NCBI GenBank assembly: GCA_947469815.1
Contig: CANIRI010000070.1
Span: 1 to 9,211 of the forward strand
Reading direction: 5' to 3'
From: Comamonadaceae bacterium
Lineage (GTDB): Bacteria; Pseudomonadota; Gammaproteobacteria; Burkholderiales; Burkholderiaceae_C
DNA length: 9,211 nucleotides
The translations under genes and the position numbers were made by a program. The notes under the pieces were generated by a model. The model searched no databases, was not told the origin of the DNA, and saw only the letters and a list, made by a program, of their open reading frames with translations. Shown here one piece after another: positions 7,080 to 9,211 of this stretch (position 1 is the first letter of the stretch; every line of letters starts with the position of its first letter).

Positions 7080-7856
7080 TCACATGCGGAAGTTTTCGCC
7101 CAGATACACCCGGCGAACATCCGGGTTTTGCACGATCTCCTCGGGTGTACCCTGCGCCAGTACCGTGCCCTCGTTGATGATGTAGGCGTGGTCACAGCTA
7201 CCCAAAGTCTCACGGACGTTGTGGTCGGTAATCAGCACGCCGATGTTGCGTTCCTTGAGGAAACCAATGATTTTCCGGATCTCGCCCACCGCAATCGGGT
7301 CAATGCCCGCAAATGGCTCGTCGAGCAAGATGAAGCGCGGCCGGGTGGCCAGCGCGCGGGCAATCTCCACCCGGCGGCGTTCGCCGCCCGACAAAGCCAG
7401 GGCCGGAGATTTGCGCAAATGCCCGACCTGCAGGTCATTGAGCAGCTCGGTCAGCCGCGCTTCCCGTTCAGGTTGGGAGATGGGTTTGCCCTTGTCATCG
7501 ACCTGCAATTCCAACACCGCGCGCACGTTGTCCTCAACATTGAGCTTGCGAAATATGGAAGCCTCTTGCGGCAAATAACCCAGACCTAAGCGGGCACGGC
7601 GGTGAATCGGCAGGTTCTCAATGCTCTGGCCGTCAATTGCAATATCGCCTCCGCTGGATCGCACCAAACCGACCAGCATGTAAAAAGAGGTTGTTTTGCC
7701 CGCCCCGTTCGGGCCTAACAAACCGACCACCTCGCCGGTACGCAAGGTCAGCGATACATCTTTGACAACCTGGCGCTTACCGAAAGATTTCTGCAGATGG
7801 TGCGCCTCCAGCACGCCCCTTGCGGGTACAGGCTGTGGCGTCACAGACGCATTCAC
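7080..7856 (-). CDS. lptB: LptB, ATPase of the LPS export ABC transporter
   Basis: LptB powers LptB2FG, which extracts lipopolysaccharide from the inner membrane and drives it along the Lpt bridge to the outer membrane. The 258-residue product has all ABC ATPase motifs in order: Walker A GPNGAGKT (48-55), Q-loop Q97 in YLPQEASIF, signature LSGGE (155-159), Walker B FILLDEP (175-181) with Glu180, D-loop AGID (183-186) and switch His212 in ITDHNVRET. LSGGERRRVEIARAL and GIDPIAV are typical of LptB rather than other ABC ATPases. The start is GTG at 7856, whose last two bases form part of the lptA TGA stop (GTGA overlap), implying translational coupling. No in-frame ATG precedes the conserved region. 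LptF, LptG and LptC are outside the window. Confidence 0.97.
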   Translation of the reverse strand: MNASVTPQPVPARGVLEAHHLQKSFGKRQVVKDVSLTLRTGEVVGLLGPNGAGKTTSFYMLVGLVRSSGGDIAIDGQSIENLPIHRRARLGLGYLPQEASIFRKLNVEDNVRAVLELQVDDKGKPISQPEREARLTELLNDLQVGHLRKSPALALSGGERRRVEIARALATRPRFILLDEPFAGIDPIAVGEIRKIIGFLKERNIGVLITDHNVRETLGSCDHAYIINEGTVLAQGTPEEIVQNPDVRRVYLGENFRM

Positions 7857-8437
7857 TTGGGCGTGCTTTCGGCTTTGGCAGCAGCGCGCTGGGCCGCAGG
7901 CTTGGGCGCAATCGTTGCGCTGACGCGCCCCGACGCCACCCCTGTGACGGCGCTGCTGCCATCGGCGCTGAAGCGGTCGTTGAGGTTTTCGTAGATGATC
8001 AAAGTGCCTTTGATTTCATCGGCCAGCGTGGTGCCTCGGTAGCGGCGCACTTCGGCGTTTTTGACAAACTGGATGATGTCTTTTTTACCGTCATAGACAA
8101 TGGTTTCGCCCTCGCCTTCCATGAATTCGTCCACGCTGTCACGCTTCTGGCGGAAAAACGCGCGCTTCTTGGTGTTGCCTGTCACGGTGCCGTGTTGGTA
8201 GCCTTCAGCGTCCTCGCGAACCTCGACCACATCGCCCTTGATAACAATCGTGCCCTTGGTGGCGATCACATTGCCGGTCCACACACTGGTTTGTTTCACG
8301 TCGTCATAGCGCATCGCGTCCGCGGCGATTTGCATGGGTTTGGCGTTGTCCGCCCGCTCGGCCATCGCGCCGCTGGCGGCCACAAGCAGCACTGCCCCGA
8401 TCAGGGAACTGGTAGCGCGAAAAATAGATGCGATCAT
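7853..8437 (-). CDS. lptA: LptA, periplasmic LPS transport bridge protein
   Basis: LptA forms the periplasmic beta-jellyroll bridge carrying LPS from LptC to LptD. The product has 194 residues from ATG 8437. It shows a signal peptide (IFRATSSLIGAVLLVAASG, cleavage likely after AMA at 24-26) and the OstA-like LptA domain (about 33-165). Matching stretches are PMQIAADAMRYDDVKQTSVW, TGNVIATKGTIVIKGDVVEV and LADEIKGTLIIYEN. A basic Ala/Pro/Lys tail closes the protein. An in-frame TTG lies two codons upstream (8443), but the AAGGG Shine-Dalgarno is placed for the ATG. It starts 2 bases after the dsbA stop and overlaps lptB by 4 bases. The usual upstream neighbour lptC is not present. Confidence 0.95.
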   Translation of the reverse strand: MIASIFRATSSLIGAVLLVAASGAMAERADNAKPMQIAADAMRYDDVKQTSVWTGNVIATKGTIVIKGDVVEVREDAEGYQHGTVTGNTKKRAFFRQKRDSVDEFMEGEGETIVYDGKKDIIQFVKNAEVRRYRGTTLADEIKGTLIIYENLNDRFSADGSSAVTGVASGRVSATIAPKPAAQRAAAKAESTPK

Positions 8438-8439
8438 GT

Positions 8440-9087
8440 TCAACCCTTGTTTTCAGCAGCCAGCATTTCCACCACCAGCAGGGCACGCGTCATGCCCCCC
8501 GCCAACCCGGCATCGGTATAAAACCGCCCGGCAATACCCAATGCCGGAACGCCCTCGACCTTGTAGGCCTCTTGCAATTGCACCGATTTTTTGGTCTTGG
8601 TCTCGACCGAAAACGAGTTGTAGGCTGTCAGAAATTTCGCCTGATCAACGCCGTTTTGCACCACCCAGGCGGTGATCGCCTGCCCATCGTCGAGCTTGAG
8701 CTTCTGGTTATGGATGGCGTCAAACACCTTTCCATGCAGTTTTTCAACCAAGCCCAAAGCCTCAAGCGAAAAATACAGGCGCTGCTGCGGGACAAAGCTG
8801 GCGTTAAAGGCCACCGGCACGCGGCGGAAAGCCACGTTTTTGGGCATTCTTTTCAACCAGGCTGCCAGCTCGGGCTCAAAGGCGTTGCAGTGCGAGCAGT
8901 TGTACCAAAAGAACTCCAGCACCTCCACTTTGCCAGCCGGAGCTTCCGTAGGCGCGGGCGTGCCCAAGGCGAGGTAATGCACACCCAGTTCGGGTTTTTT
9001 GGCTTGCGCCTGCGCGGCCGCGCTCCAGGCCAGGCCAGCCCCTGCCAGCGCGCTGCCAGCGGTCAGTGAAAATTGTCTACGGTCCAT
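8440..9087 (-). CDS. dsbA: DsbA-family thiol:disulfide oxidoreductase with Tat-like signal peptide
   Basis: DsbA oxidises cysteine pairs in newly exported periplasmic proteins and is re-oxidised by DsbB. The product has 215 residues from ATG 9087. The thioredoxin fold carries the active site CSHC (64-67) in EFFWYNCSHCNAFEPEL, the helical insertion (about 105-165) and the cis-proline loop at Pro181 in VEGVPALGIAGRF. The N-terminus MDRRQFSLTAGSALAGAGLA has a twin-arginine-like RRxFS motif, a mild hydrophobic core and an AQA cleavage site (27-29). An upstream in-frame ATG (9102) lacks a ribosome site, while 9087 has a well-placed GGAG. The SPOR-protein gene ends 32 bases upstream, and the stop lies 2 bases before the lptA ATG. 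It could be a DsbA/DsbL subtype; substrates cannot be told. Confidence 0.93.
   Translation of the reverse strand: MDRRQFSLTAGSALAGAGLAWSAAAQAQAKKPELGVHYLALGTPAPTEAPAGKVEVLEFFWYNCSHCNAFEPELAAWLKRMPKNVAFRRVPVAFNASFVPQQRLYFSLEALGLVEKLHGKVFDAIHNQKLKLDDGQAITAWVVQNGVDQAKFLTAYNSFSVETKTKKSVQLQEAYKVEGVPALGIAGRFYTDAGLAGGMTRALLVVEMLAAENKG
8444..8448 (-). promoter_or_regulatory. Ribosome binding site that sets the lptA start
   Basis: AAGGG on the minus strand ends 6 bases before ATG 8437. The alternative TTG at 8443 directly abuts it and cannot use it. The site lies inside the last codons of dsbA, so translation of dsbA and lptA is likely coupled. Confidence 0.75.
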
Positions 9088-9094
9088 ATCAGCA

Positions 9095-9098
9095 CTCC
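9095..9098 (-). promoter_or_regulatory. Ribosome binding site that sets the dsbA start
   Basis: GGAG on the minus strand lies 7 bases before ATG 9087. It favours this start over ATG 9102, which would add five residues (MWSAD) and has no purine-rich stretch in front of it. Confidence 0.7.
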
Positions 9099-9119
9099 AC
9101 ATACAGGGAATAAACGGGT

Positions 9120-9211
9120 TCAGTTTTGCACCCGCACCAGCGCGGTCTCGATGCCGGCTTTGTCCAACTTCTCTTTGGCGCGTTCGCCCTCTTCCAGCTT
9201 CTCGAAAGGGC
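9120..9211 (-). CDS. SPOR-domain protein, C-terminal end (cut by window edge)
   Basis: The last 29 codons and the TGA stop of a gene entering from the right edge. The peptide contains PFEKLEEGERAKEKLDKAGI and ends ETALVRVQN. This matches the final helix and strand of SPOR (peptidoglycan-binding, PF05036) domains, whose end often reads like GPFxxxxEAxxxxxKLxxAGxxxxLVRV. SPOR proteins usually bind denuded septal glycan strands from the periplasm. The position just before dsbA fits a remembered betaproteobacterial arrangement of argS, SPOR protein and dsbA. With so little sequence, the exact protein cannot be named. Confidence 0.7.
   Translation of the reverse strand, partial: PFEKLEEGERAKEKLDKAGIETALVRVQN

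Noticed and set aside
4215..7589. A 1124-codon open frame on the plus strand opposite the methyltransferase, rpoN and lptB genes
   Set aside because: It lies antisense to three secure genes, has the His/Gln/Arg/Gly-rich composition typical of antisense frames in GC-rich DNA, and shows no recognisable domain.
1..9211. Mobile elements, CRISPR arrays, tRNA or rRNA genes, phage or defence genes
   Set aside because: No terminal inverted repeats, direct-repeat arrays, transposase motifs or RNA gene signatures were seen; the genes fill almost the whole window.

Overview
The window is a gene-dense stretch of GC-rich DNA with no gene-free interval longer than about 130 bases. Protein features point to a betaproteobacterium, most likely Burkholderiales of the Comamonadaceae type (Rhodoferax/Polaromonas-like). 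These include the SSB variant with GNCGRDPE and TQWHRVTFYDRLAEI, the lptA-lptB-rpoN block and a LapG/LapD pair. The lineage is judged from remembered family sequences and was not searched.

Left part (1-1064): the 5' portion of uvrA lies on the minus strand and runs off the left edge inside its first zinc-finger module. A 130-base divergent region separates it from ssb on the plus strand. This region holds a good sigma70-like promoter for uvrA, a possible -10 for ssb and a GC-rich inverted repeat in the uvrA leader. I see no LexA-type operator.

Middle left (1065-4233, plus strand): ssb, a LapG-type periplasmic cysteine protease and a LapD-type membrane receptor with degenerate GGDEF and EAL domains are packed with gaps of 37 and 27 bases, so they look co-transcribed. 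LapD and LapG form the known inside-out switch in which cytoplasmic c-di-GMP controls periplasmic cleavage of a large RTX-type adhesin. The adhesin and its type I secretion genes are not in this window. The LapD EAL domain here lacks several residues usual for ligand contact.

Right part (4230-9211, minus strand, read right to left): the end of a SPOR-domain protein, a DsbA-family oxidoreductase with a Tat-like signal, lptA, lptB, rpoN and an RlmL-like rRNA methyltransferase. From dsbA to the methyltransferase the junctions are +2, -4, +6 and +6 bases, so this is one tight, probably translationally coupled operon. It joins envelope functions (disulfide formation, LPS export) with sigma54 and rRNA modification. 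The plus- and minus-strand operons converge at a shared TTAA in which both stop codons overlap, leaving no room for a terminator.

All the genes belong to known families. I found no mobile element, CRISPR array, tRNA/rRNA or unknown gene cassette. The points worth a second look are gene order (LapG/LapD behind ssb; lptA behind dsbA without lptC), the divergent LapD ligand site, the Tat-like DsbA signal and the TTG start of uvrA.
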